Source of the DNA: Muribaculaceae bacterium
GTDB taxonomy: Bacteria; Bacteroidota; Bacteroidia; Bacteroidales; Muribaculaceae
Assembly: GCA_028689665.1 (NCBI GenBank)
Contig: JAQVCR010000001.1
Location: forward strand, 49,745 to 113,744
Direction of reading: 5' to 3'
Length of the DNA: 64,000 nt
Notes under the pieces: generated by a model
The model's input: the letters and a program-made list of their open reading frames with translations, nothing else
Database searches by the model: none
Told to the model about the DNA's origin: nothing
Shown: positions 18,301 through 25,174 of the stretch, piece by piece
How positions within the stretch are numbered: the stretch's first letter is position 1
Layout of the letters: each line of letters opens with the position of its first letter
Position numbers and translations under genes: made by a program

Positions 18301-18802
18301 TAATGCTACAACATACGACGATGTTGCCCAATATTACTCTCCTGCTATTGATAACGCTCTAAAGGGATCTATTGCATACCCAGTGAGCGAATTATCGGAA
18401 GGAAAACACACTCTTCGCTTTAGAGTATGGGACACAGCAAACAACTCTAGTGAGAATACAATTGAATTTAACGTTCAAAAGGGGCTCGCTCCTCAAATTT
18501 TCGATATATATACACCTTCTAATCCGGCTAGTGTTGAGGCAAACTTCTATATCAAGCACAATCGCCCCGATGCACTTATCACGGTAAAAGTATCGGTATT
18601 CAACTTGCTTGGAAACGAGATATGGAGCAGCACTCAGACCGGCAAAAGCGACAACTTTACATCATTCCCAATCACATGGAATCTATGCAACAATGCCGGG
18701 TGCAGAGTATCGAGAGGCATATATCTATATCGTGCCACAATATCGACCGACGGAGTTCAAGAATCCACAAAATCTAAAAAAATTGCTGTCTGTGCCGAAT
18801 AA
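15383..18802 (+). CDS. porU: Type IX secretion system sortase, PorU-like (first copy)
   Basis: A 1139-residue protein with a signal peptide (about 1-27) and the PorU N-terminal region SGKWVKVKVEKDGIYRITQSDI. The central gingipain-type peptidase C25 domain keeps both catalytic residues, His643 in VGHANPVSW and Cys677 in TATCEFTRWD. Ig-like modules follow, and the C-terminus GIYLYRATISTDG resembles a T9SS sorting or FlgD-like domain. Length is close to Porphyromonas gingivalis PorU (about 1158). Family role: at the cell surface PorU removes the C-terminal sorting signal of T9SS cargo and attaches the cargo to lipopolysaccharide. A second full PorU lies at 25175, and that copy adjoins porV. This copy has its own downstream terminator and no T9SS neighbour except the GH25 gene, so it may have specialised on other cargo. 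Confidence 0.88.
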   Translation: MDLKIIHLFKYICSIILLVFSAGEIVAFNTSVYSATSNLKSGKWVKVKVEKDGIYRITQSDIAKWGFSNIENIRVYGYGGAPISDVLRESSYIDDLPLTPVIRTSAGILFYGKSHESWNQIAQSGLMYRQEQHPYSQYGCYFITENDASEITYEKPNAELYGTDPISTFTERTFHENELSSPGMTGRYLLGEDFRYSTTQSFKFTLTDIVPESKVYVLTAFAAKVMQGTSSLTFQYNGTNLSKTSTDDIRAVTSAAYEHVKYTETIKSFPLSDANLAYSINFTYSGTLFVAKLDHITINYTRNLSLNSNELLFRGAGSNDYKIAGATENTRVLDITSPNKPIEMAVSINGNVASFAARNSGNREFIAFNSNATYPAPTLVEAVANQDLHSTEVPNMVIITPPEFQAQAQRIAEMHTKNDGMSVAVVTPQLIYNEFSSGTPDINAYRRLLKMYWDRGNSSTESNKLGYVLLFGRSSYDNRQITDKVKKATYPMLLNWQSLSGDNENSSYNTDDILAFLNDNSGQNMASDKLCIAVGRMPVKSVTEARQATDKLISYTSNTNKGTWKNNLLIIGDDDDNAIHMKQSEAVIKLLKEYGGSKYIYNHVYTDAFTAVSSGGGRSYPDARNKMFQKFSEGMLWVNYVGHANPVSWTHDGLLNISDINNQFYYKNYPLLYTATCEFTRWDSDDVSGGEIVYLNPQGGVIALITASRVVYIADNGVLNSFVSRFVFSKDENGNHLRTGDILKNGKNLYSVSNDNKLKYMLIGDPAMRLNYPSYTVKLETINGEAVNDENQPTIKARSTTEIAGTILNSKGEKAEEYNGVLTTSLYDAEVSVETNGYGENGEKYIYYDRANKLYIAADSIKNGAFKITINMPAEISNNYSPALFNFYADGKDGDIAVEANGASENLYVYGYDESATEDNEGPEIESIYLNSESFKNGDTVNESPMLFATFNDKSGINISTSGIGHQMSILVDNATTYDDVAQYYSPAIDNALKGSIAYPVSELSEGKHTLRFRVWDTANNSSENTIEFNVQKGLAPQIFDIYTPSNPASVEANFYIKHNRPDALITVKVSVFNLLGNEIWSSTQTGKSDNFTSFPITWNLCNNAGCRVSRGIYLYRATISTDGVQESTKSKKIAVCAE

Positions 18803-18831
18803 TATTCGACAACGCACAATTATAAAATTCA

Positions 18832-18867
18832 CTAAATCGCCTTTTAATAATGGCGATTTAGTTTTTT
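18832..18867 (+). terminator. Intrinsic terminator after the first porU-like gene
   Basis: A 10-base perfect inverted repeat (CTAAATCGCC / GGCGATTTAG) with a 10-base loop, directly followed by six T residues. It lies 30 bases beyond the stop codon. Its presence is why the ATG at 18868, inside the T-tract boundary, is not taken as the xseA start. Confidence 0.88.
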
Positions 18868-18903
18868 ATGATTAATTTAGTGCCTCTATATAAAGAAAAA
18901 ACA

Positions 18904-20217
18904 ATGGCTAACGACATTATACCAATCACCCTTAGAGAATTTAATTCTCGCATTTCGACAATTCTCCGCAACCCCGCTTTAATAAATTGCTGGATTATTG
19001 CCGACCTTAGCGATGTAACTATCAGAGGCGGACACTGCTACCTCGAACTTATCGACAAAGATGCTAATTCAGGACTTACCGTCGCTAAATCTAGGGGAAT
19101 AATCTGGGCAAATAGGTTCCAAGCTATTAAAGCTAATTTTGAAGCTACTACCGGACAACCTTTCACATCGGGGATTAAGGTAATGCTATTAGTCAGCATT
19201 AACTATCACGAAAGCTTTGGATTATCGCTGTTAATTTCAGACATAAACCCCGAATTTACTCTCGGAGATATGGAACGCCAACGCCGCGAAATTTTAAATC
19301 GCCTTACTCGCGAAGGCATTATTAACCTGAACAAAGAGTTACCATTGACCGGCGTGCCACAAAGAATTGCTGTAATATCGGCTGAAGGAGCTGCCGGATA
19401 TGGCGACTTTATGAACCAATTAAACAACAATCAATATGGAGTAAAATTCTATACTGCCCTGTTTTCAGCCAAAATGCAGGGAAAAGAAACCGCACCTTCG
19501 ATTATACACGCTCTCGACAGAATAGCTAATTATCAAAACTACTTTGATTGCGTAGTAATTATTCGCGGCGGTGGGGCTACTTCTGATTTAAATTCTTTCG
19601 ACGATTACAACCTTGCAGCAAATATCGCTCAATTTCCACTACCTATTATCACAGGTATAGGACACGAAAGAGACAATACAGTTATCGACTTTGTGGCACA
19701 CCTAAGAGTAAAAACCCCGACTGCCGCCGCCGAATGGATTATCGCACAAGCTACTACCGCAATAGAAACAATGAATAATCTATCTCAAGAGATAATTAAC
19801 ATAGCAAACACATACCTATCGGGGGCAAAAGAGCAACTTGCTTATATATCGTCGGCAATTCCTCATATTGCTATCAATCGTATTGAACGTGGAAAAGCTC
19901 AATTACGCCAAATTGCGACGACTCTGCCTGCGGTGGCTCAAAGTAAAATTAATACAAACTTAAATTCGCTATCTCACTATTACGAAACGATTAAGCAAGC
20001 ATCGACTCAACGACTTAGAATAGAATCGATGAATATAGCTCGACTATCGGACAACGTGAAAATGCTATCACCTCAAAACACACTAAAACGCGGCTATTCA
20101 ATAACCACTGTAAACGGAAAATCAATAAATTCAACAGAGAAAATCAAAACCGGCGACGAAATATGCAGCATATTCGCCGATGGTAAAATAATATCAACCG
20201 TAAAAAATAAATTATAA
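18904..20217 (+). CDS. xseA: Exodeoxyribonuclease VII large subunit
   Basis: A 437-residue cytoplasmic nuclease subunit. The start at 18904 (MANDIIPITLREFNSRI) is preferred over the ATG at 18868, which sits on the edge of the upstream terminator. An N-terminal OB fold (about 10-105) contains WIIADLSDVTIRGGHCYLELIDK. The catalytic domain holds the family landmarks IAVISAEGAAGYGDFMNQL, VVIIRGGGATSDLNSFDDYNLA and PIITGIGHERDNTVIDFVAH. A coiled-coil region and the C-terminal LKRGYSITTVNGKSI follow. With XseB it degrades single-stranded DNA in both directions. The stop codon overlaps the xseB start by one base, indicating translational coupling. Confidence 0.96.
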   Translation: MANDIIPITLREFNSRISTILRNPALINCWIIADLSDVTIRGGHCYLELIDKDANSGLTVAKSRGIIWANRFQAIKANFEATTGQPFTSGIKVMLLVSINYHESFGLSLLISDINPEFTLGDMERQRREILNRLTREGIINLNKELPLTGVPQRIAVISAEGAAGYGDFMNQLNNNQYGVKFYTALFSAKMQGKETAPSIIHALDRIANYQNYFDCVVIIRGGGATSDLNSFDDYNLAANIAQFPLPIITGIGHERDNTVIDFVAHLRVKTPTAAAEWIIAQATTAIETMNNLSQEIINIANTYLSGAKEQLAYISSAIPHIAINRIERGKAQLRQIATTLPAVAQSKINTNLNSLSHYYETIKQASTQRLRIESMNIARLSDNVKMLSPQNTLKRGYSITTVNGKSINSTEKIKTGDEICSIFADGKIISTVKNKL

Positions 20218-20432
20218 TGGAACAAGAAAATAATACACCCACAATGACATACACACAAGCTATTGCCGAGCTTGAGAAGATAGTTCGCGAAATGCAAAGC
20301 GAAAATTGCAGCATCGACAACCTTAGTCAATACACTGCTCGTGCTCTGCAACTACTTAAAATTTGCAAAGCAAAACTACTAACCACCGACGAAGAATTAA
20401 AAAAGATTCTCACCGAGATAGAACCTTCATAG
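20217..20432 (+). CDS. xseB: Exodeoxyribonuclease VII small subunit
   Basis: A 71-residue helical protein. TYTQAIAELEKIVREMQSENCSIDNLSQ (residues 11-38) is the standard XseB motif, ending in LKICKAKL and the LTTDEELKKIL tail. It caps the large subunit to form exonuclease VII. Its ATG shares one base with the xseA stop. Confidence 0.93.
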   Translation: MEQENNTPTMTYTQAIAELEKIVREMQSENCSIDNLSQYTARALQLLKICKAKLLTTDEELKKILTEIEPS

Positions 20433-20512
20433 CAGGCTCTTCTTTTACTGCACATAAAAGTTTTAATTTTATATAATGAAGCTCGATATTTAATTATTTC
20501 ATTTTTTTGTAT

Positions 20513-20520
20513 TAACTTTG
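20513..20520 (+). promoter_or_regulatory. Bacteroidota -7 element for the acyl-CoA synthetase gene
   Basis: TAACTTTG followed by CGC, an exact TAnnTTTG match, 26 bases before the chosen ATG. The upstream -33 box is not clear. Confidence 0.55.
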
Positions 20521-20545
20521 CGCATAATCTAATTTTTTGTGCAAT

Positions 20546-22207
20546 ATGATGCAAGAAAATATTATAAAAATATACGAAAAAAGTTTCCGCGAAAATTGGG
20601 AACTACCTGTGCTTACCGACTACACAGAGCGTAAAACTATAACCTATGCTCAGCTAAGCCGCGATGTAGCACGTATCCACGTATTTTTTAAACATTGTAA
20701 CATCAAAAAAGGCGACAAAATCGCCATTATCGGAAAGAATAACACCAATTGGGTTACTCTATTTGTAGCAACAATTACTTATGGGGCTATAATTGTACCT
20801 ATACTGCAAGAATTCAATCCTCACGATGTGCAACACATAGTGAATCACTCCGAAGCGACCCTCTTATTCACAAGCAACCGCATCTGGGATTCGCTTGAGA
20901 TTGAGAAAATGAAAAATATCAGAGCAGCAATATCGCTCGACGATATGAAACTTATTGCCGAAAGAGACGGAGAAAATATAAGAAGCTCTTTGAGAGGACT
21001 TACTCGACGATTTAAAGCTGTATATCCTAAAGGATTCGATCAAAGTTGTATCAAATACGCCGACCTGTCTAACGACAAAGTGCTAGTGATTAACTACACT
21101 TCAGGAACAACCGGTTTCAGCAAAGGAGTTATGCTCACAGGCAACAACTTAACCGGTAACACTGTCTTTGGAATAAAGTCGAAACTCCACTTTAAAGGTA
21201 GTAAATGCCTTTCATTCCTGCCACTGGCACACGCCTATGGTTGCGCATTCGACCTTCTTGTCCCTCTCGCAGTAGGAACTCACATCACACTACTCGGAAA
21301 GATACCTTCTCCTAAAATTATAATCAGTGCCATGGCCGAGGTGAAACCCGACCTTGTGATTTGCGTGCCTCTTGTGCTTGAAAAGATATATCGCAAACAG
21401 ATACTTCCGATGATAACCAAGAACGTGATGCGCTGGGCTCTAGCCATTCCATTCCTTGATGCTAAAATCTACACTCAGATACGCAAAAAGCTAATCGACG
21501 CTTTCGGAGGCAAATTCTCTCAAGTGATTGTTGGCGGCGCACCTCTTAATGCCGAAGTTGAAGACTTCCTTGTAAAAATCAAATTCCCGTTCACAGTAGG
21601 CTACGGTATGACCGAGTGCGGTCCTCTTATCAGCTACACCTACTGGTCTGACTTTGTGCCTCACTCGTCAGGCAGAATATTAAAAGGCTACATGGAAGCC
21701 AAAATTCTATCAGATGATCCTCAGACAATCCCCGGCGAGATATGTATTAAAGGCGAAAATGTGATGAAAGGCTACTATAAAAATGAAGAAGCCACAGCAT
21801 CAGTACTCGATGAAGATGGCTGGTTGCACACAGGAGATATGGGAACAATTACCGACGACGGTACAATATCGATACGCGGACGATACAAGACCATGATTCT
21901 CTCGGCTAACGGACAAAATATTTACCCCGAAGAAATTGAATCGAAACTCAATAATATGCCATTTGTCATGGAGAGTCTTGTGGTAGAACGCAATTCAAAA
22001 CTTGTAGCACTCGTATATCCCGACCTTGAAATGATGGATAATGTAGGAATAAGCTCCGATCAATTACCTCAGACAATGGAAGAGATTAGGCTTGAATTAA
22101 ATAAAATTGTTGCCCCGTTTGAACAAATTTCTAAAATTCAGATTATTGCCAACGAATTTGAGAAAACCCCAAAACGCAGCATCAAAAGATATCTTTATAA
22201 TAATTGA
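20546..22207 (+). CDS. AMP-binding long-chain acyl-CoA synthetase
   Basis: A 553-residue adenylate-forming enzyme. The start is the ATG at 20546, with another at 20549; the upstream in-frame TTG has no support. The phosphate-binding loop is VINYTSGTTGFSKGVML near residue 178-194. The adenine region is FTVGYGMTECGPLISYTY, and the hinge and A8 region is GWLHTGDMGTITDDGTISIRGRYKTMILSANGQNIYPEEIE. The C-terminal lysine block TPKRSIKRYLY is present. It activates fatty acids to acyl-AMP and acyl-CoA for membrane lipid synthesis or salvage. It stands alone with its own promoter. Confidence 0.9.
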   Translation: MMQENIIKIYEKSFRENWELPVLTDYTERKTITYAQLSRDVARIHVFFKHCNIKKGDKIAIIGKNNTNWVTLFVATITYGAIIVPILQEFNPHDVQHIVNHSEATLLFTSNRIWDSLEIEKMKNIRAAISLDDMKLIAERDGENIRSSLRGLTRRFKAVYPKGFDQSCIKYADLSNDKVLVINYTSGTTGFSKGVMLTGNNLTGNTVFGIKSKLHFKGSKCLSFLPLAHAYGCAFDLLVPLAVGTHITLLGKIPSPKIIISAMAEVKPDLVICVPLVLEKIYRKQILPMITKNVMRWALAIPFLDAKIYTQIRKKLIDAFGGKFSQVIVGGAPLNAEVEDFLVKIKFPFTVGYGMTECGPLISYTYWSDFVPHSSGRILKGYMEAKILSDDPQTIPGEICIKGENVMKGYYKNEEATASVLDEDGWLHTGDMGTITDDGTISIRGRYKTMILSANGQNIYPEEIESKLNNMPFVMESLVVERNSKLVALVYPDLEMMDNVGISSDQLPQTMEEIRLELNKIVAPFEQISKIQIIANEFEKTPKRSIKRYLYNN

Positions 22208-22342
22208 TATTAAAGCTGTTTTCTAATCAGGCTCTTTTCAAGATTTTTTATTGATTTTAATTCCAAAGAATGGCATTTATAGCGACTTTTGAACATATTA
22301 ATGGAAAAAATCAACTTTTATTGAAAAAATAACTCAAAATAA

Positions 22343-22372
22343 TTTGCATATTATAATTTTGTTGTAACTTTG
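22343..22372 (+). promoter_or_regulatory. Consensus Bacteroidota promoter for the small lipoprotein gene
   Basis: TTTG at 22343-22346, 18 bases, then TAACTTTG at 22365-22372. Both elements match the consensus. This is among the best promoters in the window and suggests strong expression. Confidence 0.75.
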
Positions 22373-22423
22373 CATCGTTTTTGAAGTATAAAAAATATTG
22401 TTTTATTATTAAATTAAAAGAAA

Positions 22424-22612
22424 ATGAAAAAGTTAGTTTTATTACTTGCTGTTGTATTTAGCGTATCTTTATTCTCTTGTGGAAATAGCGCAAAGAACGC
22501 TGAAGCTACTGATTCTATCGCAACTGACACAACTGTTGTTGAAGAAGTTACTCCTGTTGATACTGTTGCTGCTGATACAGCTGCTGTTGATACTGCAGTT
22601 GTTGCTAAATAA
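22424..22612 (+). CDS. Small low-complexity lipoprotein
   Basis: A 62-residue lipoprotein precursor: a 19-residue signal peptide MKKLVLLLAVVFSVSLFSC with the acylated cysteine at residue 19. The mature part of about 43 residues is composed almost only of A, T, D, V and E, with repeated VDT/ADT/VAA units. No lysine-arginine core or folded domain is visible, so it is probably an extended acidic tail on a lipid anchor. It has a consensus promoter 50 bases upstream and a hairpin terminator 22 bases after the stop, so it is a complete one-gene transcription unit. Function unknown. Confidence 0.7.
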   Translation: MKKLVLLLAVVFSVSLFSCGNSAKNAEATDSIATDTTVVEEVTPVDTVAADTAAVDTAVVAK

Positions 22613-22634
22613 TTTTAAGCAAGAAAAAGAAATT

Positions 22635-22666
22635 AGAAAGCTTTCACCGATAGGTGGAGGCTTTCT
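22635..22666 (+). terminator. Intrinsic terminator after the small lipoprotein gene
   Basis: Stem AGAAAGC / GCTTTCT extended by CACC / GGTG around a short loop. A moderately T-rich run (CTTATTTTA) follows. Confidence 0.7.
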
Positions 22667-22703
22667 CTTATTTTAGCCACAGCCTCAATACAACCATATT
22701 ATA

Positions 22704-22735
22704 AAAGCCACCTCTCAATCAAGAAAGGTGGCTTT
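22704..22735. terminator. Bidirectional terminator between the small lipoprotein and ferredoxin genes
   Basis: A 10-base perfect inverted repeat (AAAGCCACCT / AGGTGGCTTT) with a 12-base loop. A T-rich tract lies on the plus side and TTTTATAAT on the minus side. It lies 25 bases beyond the ferredoxin stop. Confidence 0.75.
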
Positions 22736-22759
22736 ATTTTTCTTTTAAGATGGTTAAGA

Positions 22760-22927
22760 TTAACCTTCGCTAATTGCTTCGCTTGGACAAACACTTGCAC
22801 ATGATCCACAGCTGATACATGTATCAGGATCGATTGAATATTTATCGCCTTCAGAGATAGCTTCTACCGGGCAAACTGGTGCGCAAGTACCACATGCTAC
22901 ACAATTATCATCTATTACGTAAGCCAT
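22760..22927 (-). CDS. 4Fe-4S ferredoxin (two-cluster)
   Basis: A 55-residue protein. It starts MAYVIDDNCVACGTCAPVCP (CxxCxxCxxxCP, cysteines 9, 12, 15 and 19), followed by the second motif CISCGSCASVCP (cysteines 37, 40, 43 and 47) and the tail SEAISEG. This is the classical bacterial 2[4Fe-4S] ferredoxin, a soluble low-potential electron carrier for enzymes such as pyruvate:ferredoxin oxidoreductase in anaerobes. Length and spacing are standard, and both motifs are complete. It is a single-gene unit with its own terminator. Confidence 0.95.
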   Translation of the reverse strand: MAYVIDDNCVACGTCAPVCPVEAISEGDKYSIDPDTCISCGSCASVCPSEAISEG

Positions 22928-23038
22928 TGTTTAAAAATTTAGATATTATACGATTAAAAACTTTTACAAAAATAATAATTTTATGCCAAAGAACGAAAGA
23001 TTAGCACTTATTTTAATAGATTTAGCAAGAAAATATTA

Positions 23039-23046
23039 TATCTTTG
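23039..23046 (+). promoter_or_regulatory. Bacteroidota -7 element for the GT2 gene
   Basis: TATCTTTG, matching TAnnTTTG, 27 bases before the ATG at 23074. It overlaps the alternative TTG start at 23044, which argues against that start. Confidence 0.5.
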
Positions 23047-23073
23047 AATATTGAGAATAAAATTTTTCACACT

Positions 23074-23817
23074 ATGGCACCATTATTTAGTATAATAACA
23101 GTTACATATAATGCCGAAGCTGTCATAATACCTACTCTTAACAGCGTTAAGGCTCAATCGTTTTCCGATTTTGAATATATTGTTGTCGATGGACTTTCAT
23201 CTGACAACACTATAAAACTTGTTAATGAAGCTAATATAAATAATATTAAAATAATTTCGGAGAAAGATAATGGCATTTATGATGCCATGAATAAAGCAAT
23301 TGCAATTGCAAAAGGAGAATATTTGATCTTTCTTAACGCAGGCGACTCGTTTAGTGAGATAGACACTCTGCACACTATCGCCGATACTGCCAAACGGACA
23401 CATGCCGACATCGTCTACGGGCAGACTCAATTAGTAAACGACAACCGCGAAGTGATAGGTATGAGGCACCTCACAGCACCCGCCAGACTCCATTTTAAGA
23501 GCTTTCGACACGGAATGGTAGTGTGTCATCAAGCATTCATCGCAAGACGTAAGATAGCCAAAGAATACGACATGAGCTATCGCTTCTCTGCCGATTATGA
23601 ATGGTGCTTGCGCTGCTTGCGACAATCTAAAAAAAACAGTTATTGTGGCAACACAATAATCAACTTCCTCGCCGGAGGCACAACTGCGAAAAATCATCGT
23701 GAATCGCTAAAAGAGCGTTTCAGAATAATGCGTAAATATTATGGCACAATACCAACAATCTTATATCACATATCATTCATTCCTCGATTCATTTTTCGCA
23801 AAAACAAAGGATTATAG
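23074..23817 (+). CDS. Glycosyltransferase family 2
   Basis: A 247-residue GT-A glycosyltransferase. The start at 23074 (MAPLFSIITVTYNAE) begins at the first family strand. Landmarks are IVVDGLSSDNTIKLV (about 34-48), SEKDNGIYDAMNKAIAIAKG, and LIFLNAGDSFSE, where the usual DxD is replaced by NAGD as is common in WcaA/colanic-type members. HGMVVCHQAFIARR and FSADYEWCLRCLRQ in the C-terminal half also fit that group. It would transfer a sugar from a nucleotide donor to an envelope glycan. It is not within the polysaccharide locus, and the target is unknown. Confidence 0.88.
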   Translation: MAPLFSIITVTYNAEAVIIPTLNSVKAQSFSDFEYIVVDGLSSDNTIKLVNEANINNIKIISEKDNGIYDAMNKAIAIAKGEYLIFLNAGDSFSEIDTLHTIADTAKRTHADIVYGQTQLVNDNREVIGMRHLTAPARLHFKSFRHGMVVCHQAFIARRKIAKEYDMSYRFSADYEWCLRCLRQSKKNSYCGNTIINFLAGGTTAKNHRESLKERFRIMRKYYGTIPTILYHISFIPRFIFRKNKGL

Positions 23818-23842
23818 AATGCACTAATAGCAAATAATACTT

Positions 23843-23874
23843 TTTGTTTATTTGAATTAATTGTAGTAATTTTG
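23843..23874 (+). promoter_or_regulatory. Bacteroidota promoter for the rex operon
   Basis: TTTG at 23843-23846, 20 bases, then TAATTTTG at 23867-23874. It lies 31 bases upstream of the rex start. Confidence 0.6.
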
Positions 23875-23905
23875 GAAACCCAAATAAAAGAAATACATTA
23901 AAAAA

Positions 23906-24553
23906 ATGGCTGAGGATAAAAACATACCACAGGTGATGCTACCGGAACCAACTCTAAGGAGGCTCCCTTGGTACCTCGCATATGTAAACTTGTTAAGTGC
24001 TAAAGATATAGAATATGTATCATCGACACAAATTTCTAAAGAAATCAACGTCGATGCTTCACAAATAGCAAAAGACTTATCTTTTCTAAATATAAAAGGA
24101 AAAACTAGAATTGGATATGAGGTGAAAAGCCTTGCAAAAGGGCTTGTAGATTTCCTAGGTTTTAAAAAAATACATAACACTTTTATGATGGGGGTAGGAA
24201 GTCTTGGTGCCGCTTTAATTCAAGACTCCGGGCTGTCGCAATATGGATTGAGAATCGTTGCCGGATTTGACATCAACCCTAAGATTATTGGCACATCTAT
24301 ATGCGACGTCCCAATTTTTCACATCTCTGAATTTGCTAAGCACCAACAAGAATTCAAAGCCGAAATTGGAATTCTTGCTGTTCCGGTTGAGAATGCGCAA
24401 GAAGCTACCGACATAATGATCAAAGGAGGCATTAAAGCTGTTTGGAATTACACCCCATTCCGCATCAGAGTGCCTGAAAATATAGTAATTCAAAACACTT
24501 CGATATATGCTCACCTTGCAGTGATGTATAATCGTATGGAAGCTAAAAAGTAA
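23906..24553 (+). CDS. rex: Redox-sensing transcriptional repressor Rex
   Basis: A 215-residue dimeric repressor. The N-terminal winged helix (about 1-75) contains EPTLRRLPWYLAYVNLL and VSSTQISKEINVDASQIAKDLSFLNIKGKTRIGYEV, which match the Rex DNA-binding region. The Rossmann domain carries MGVGSLGAAL near 93-102, the NAD(H)-binding glycine loop, then VAGFDINPKIIG. The helix IWNYTPF seen in relatives appears here as AVWNYTPFRIRVPENIVIQN. Rex senses the NADH/NAD+ ratio and represses fermentation and respiration genes. It heads a tight same-strand run with the FAH-like gene, the second porU, porV and ispF. Whether Rex regulates that run is not shown. Confidence 0.94.
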   Translation: MAEDKNIPQVMLPEPTLRRLPWYLAYVNLLSAKDIEYVSSTQISKEINVDASQIAKDLSFLNIKGKTRIGYEVKSLAKGLVDFLGFKKIHNTFMMGVGSLGAALIQDSGLSQYGLRIVAGFDINPKIIGTSICDVPIFHISEFAKHQQEFKAEIGILAVPVENAQEATDIMIKGGIKAVWNYTPFRIRVPENIVIQNTSIYAHLAVMYNRMEAKK

Positions 24554-24562
24554 TGATGTATC

Positions 24563-25150
24563 GTGAAAGTTATAGGACTTACTAATAACGGAAAAATAGA
24601 ATCGGTGCCACAAGTCTTCCTTATGGCAGACTCAACTCTCTTAAAAGACGGGAAGCCTTTCTTTTATCCCGATTTCACTAGCTCTATTTCTTACCGAAGT
24701 GCTTTCGTTATTCGCATTTGCCGACTAGGGAAAAATATTTCTCGTAAATTTGCACCTCGATACTATGACGCTGTTACTGTCGGGCTCACATTAAAAGCCG
24801 ACGATATAGAGCAAGACTTAAAAGCTAAGAACCAGCCTACCGATTTAGCAACCAGCTTTGACGGAGCTGCAATTCTTGGGAATTTTATTAATATTGAAGA
24901 GTTACATTCCGGAATAGAGAATATGAAATATTCAATATCTCAAAATTCTGAAATAGTTAACAGCTTTAGCTACGACTCTTTAGCTCTCAGATTTGATGAA
25001 ATAATAGAACGAATAAGTAAATATTACACACTCAAAATTGGGGATATAATATATACAGGTTACAATGACTTTTCTGGAATAATTAGTATTGACGATAAAC
25101 TAGAAGGTTCGTTAGATGGAACCGAAATATTGAATTTAAAAATACGATAA
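24563..25150 (+). CDS. FAH-fold protein lacking the catalytic metal ligands (probable pseudoenzyme)
   Basis: A 195-residue protein of the fumarylacetoacetate hydrolase C-terminal fold. It is recognisable from ADSTLLKDGKPFFYPDF (22-38), VIRICRLGKNISRKFAPRYYDAVTVG (49-74), TSFDGAA, and the C-terminal LKIGDIIYTGY and KLEGSLDG blocks. The GTG at 24563 is the only plausible start. The residues that bind the divalent metal in the family are changed: the E-x-E pair is R45 and A47, the aspartate of GxDFTARD is T76, the lysine before the FDGS block is T97, and the FTGTPAG loop reads YTGYNDF. The family alignment is from memory. It lies 9 bases after rex and 24 before the second porU, so it is probably co-transcribed with them. 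Confidence 0.75.
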   Translation: MKVIGLTNNGKIESVPQVFLMADSTLLKDGKPFFYPDFTSSISYRSAFVIRICRLGKNISRKFAPRYYDAVTVGLTLKADDIEQDLKAKNQPTDLATSFDGAAILGNFINIEELHSGIENMKYSISQNSEIVNSFSYDSLALRFDEIIERISKYYTLKIGDIIYTGYNDFSGIISIDDKLEGSLDGTEILNLKIR

Positions 25151-25174
25151 CAAATCTATTAAATATCTAATCTT

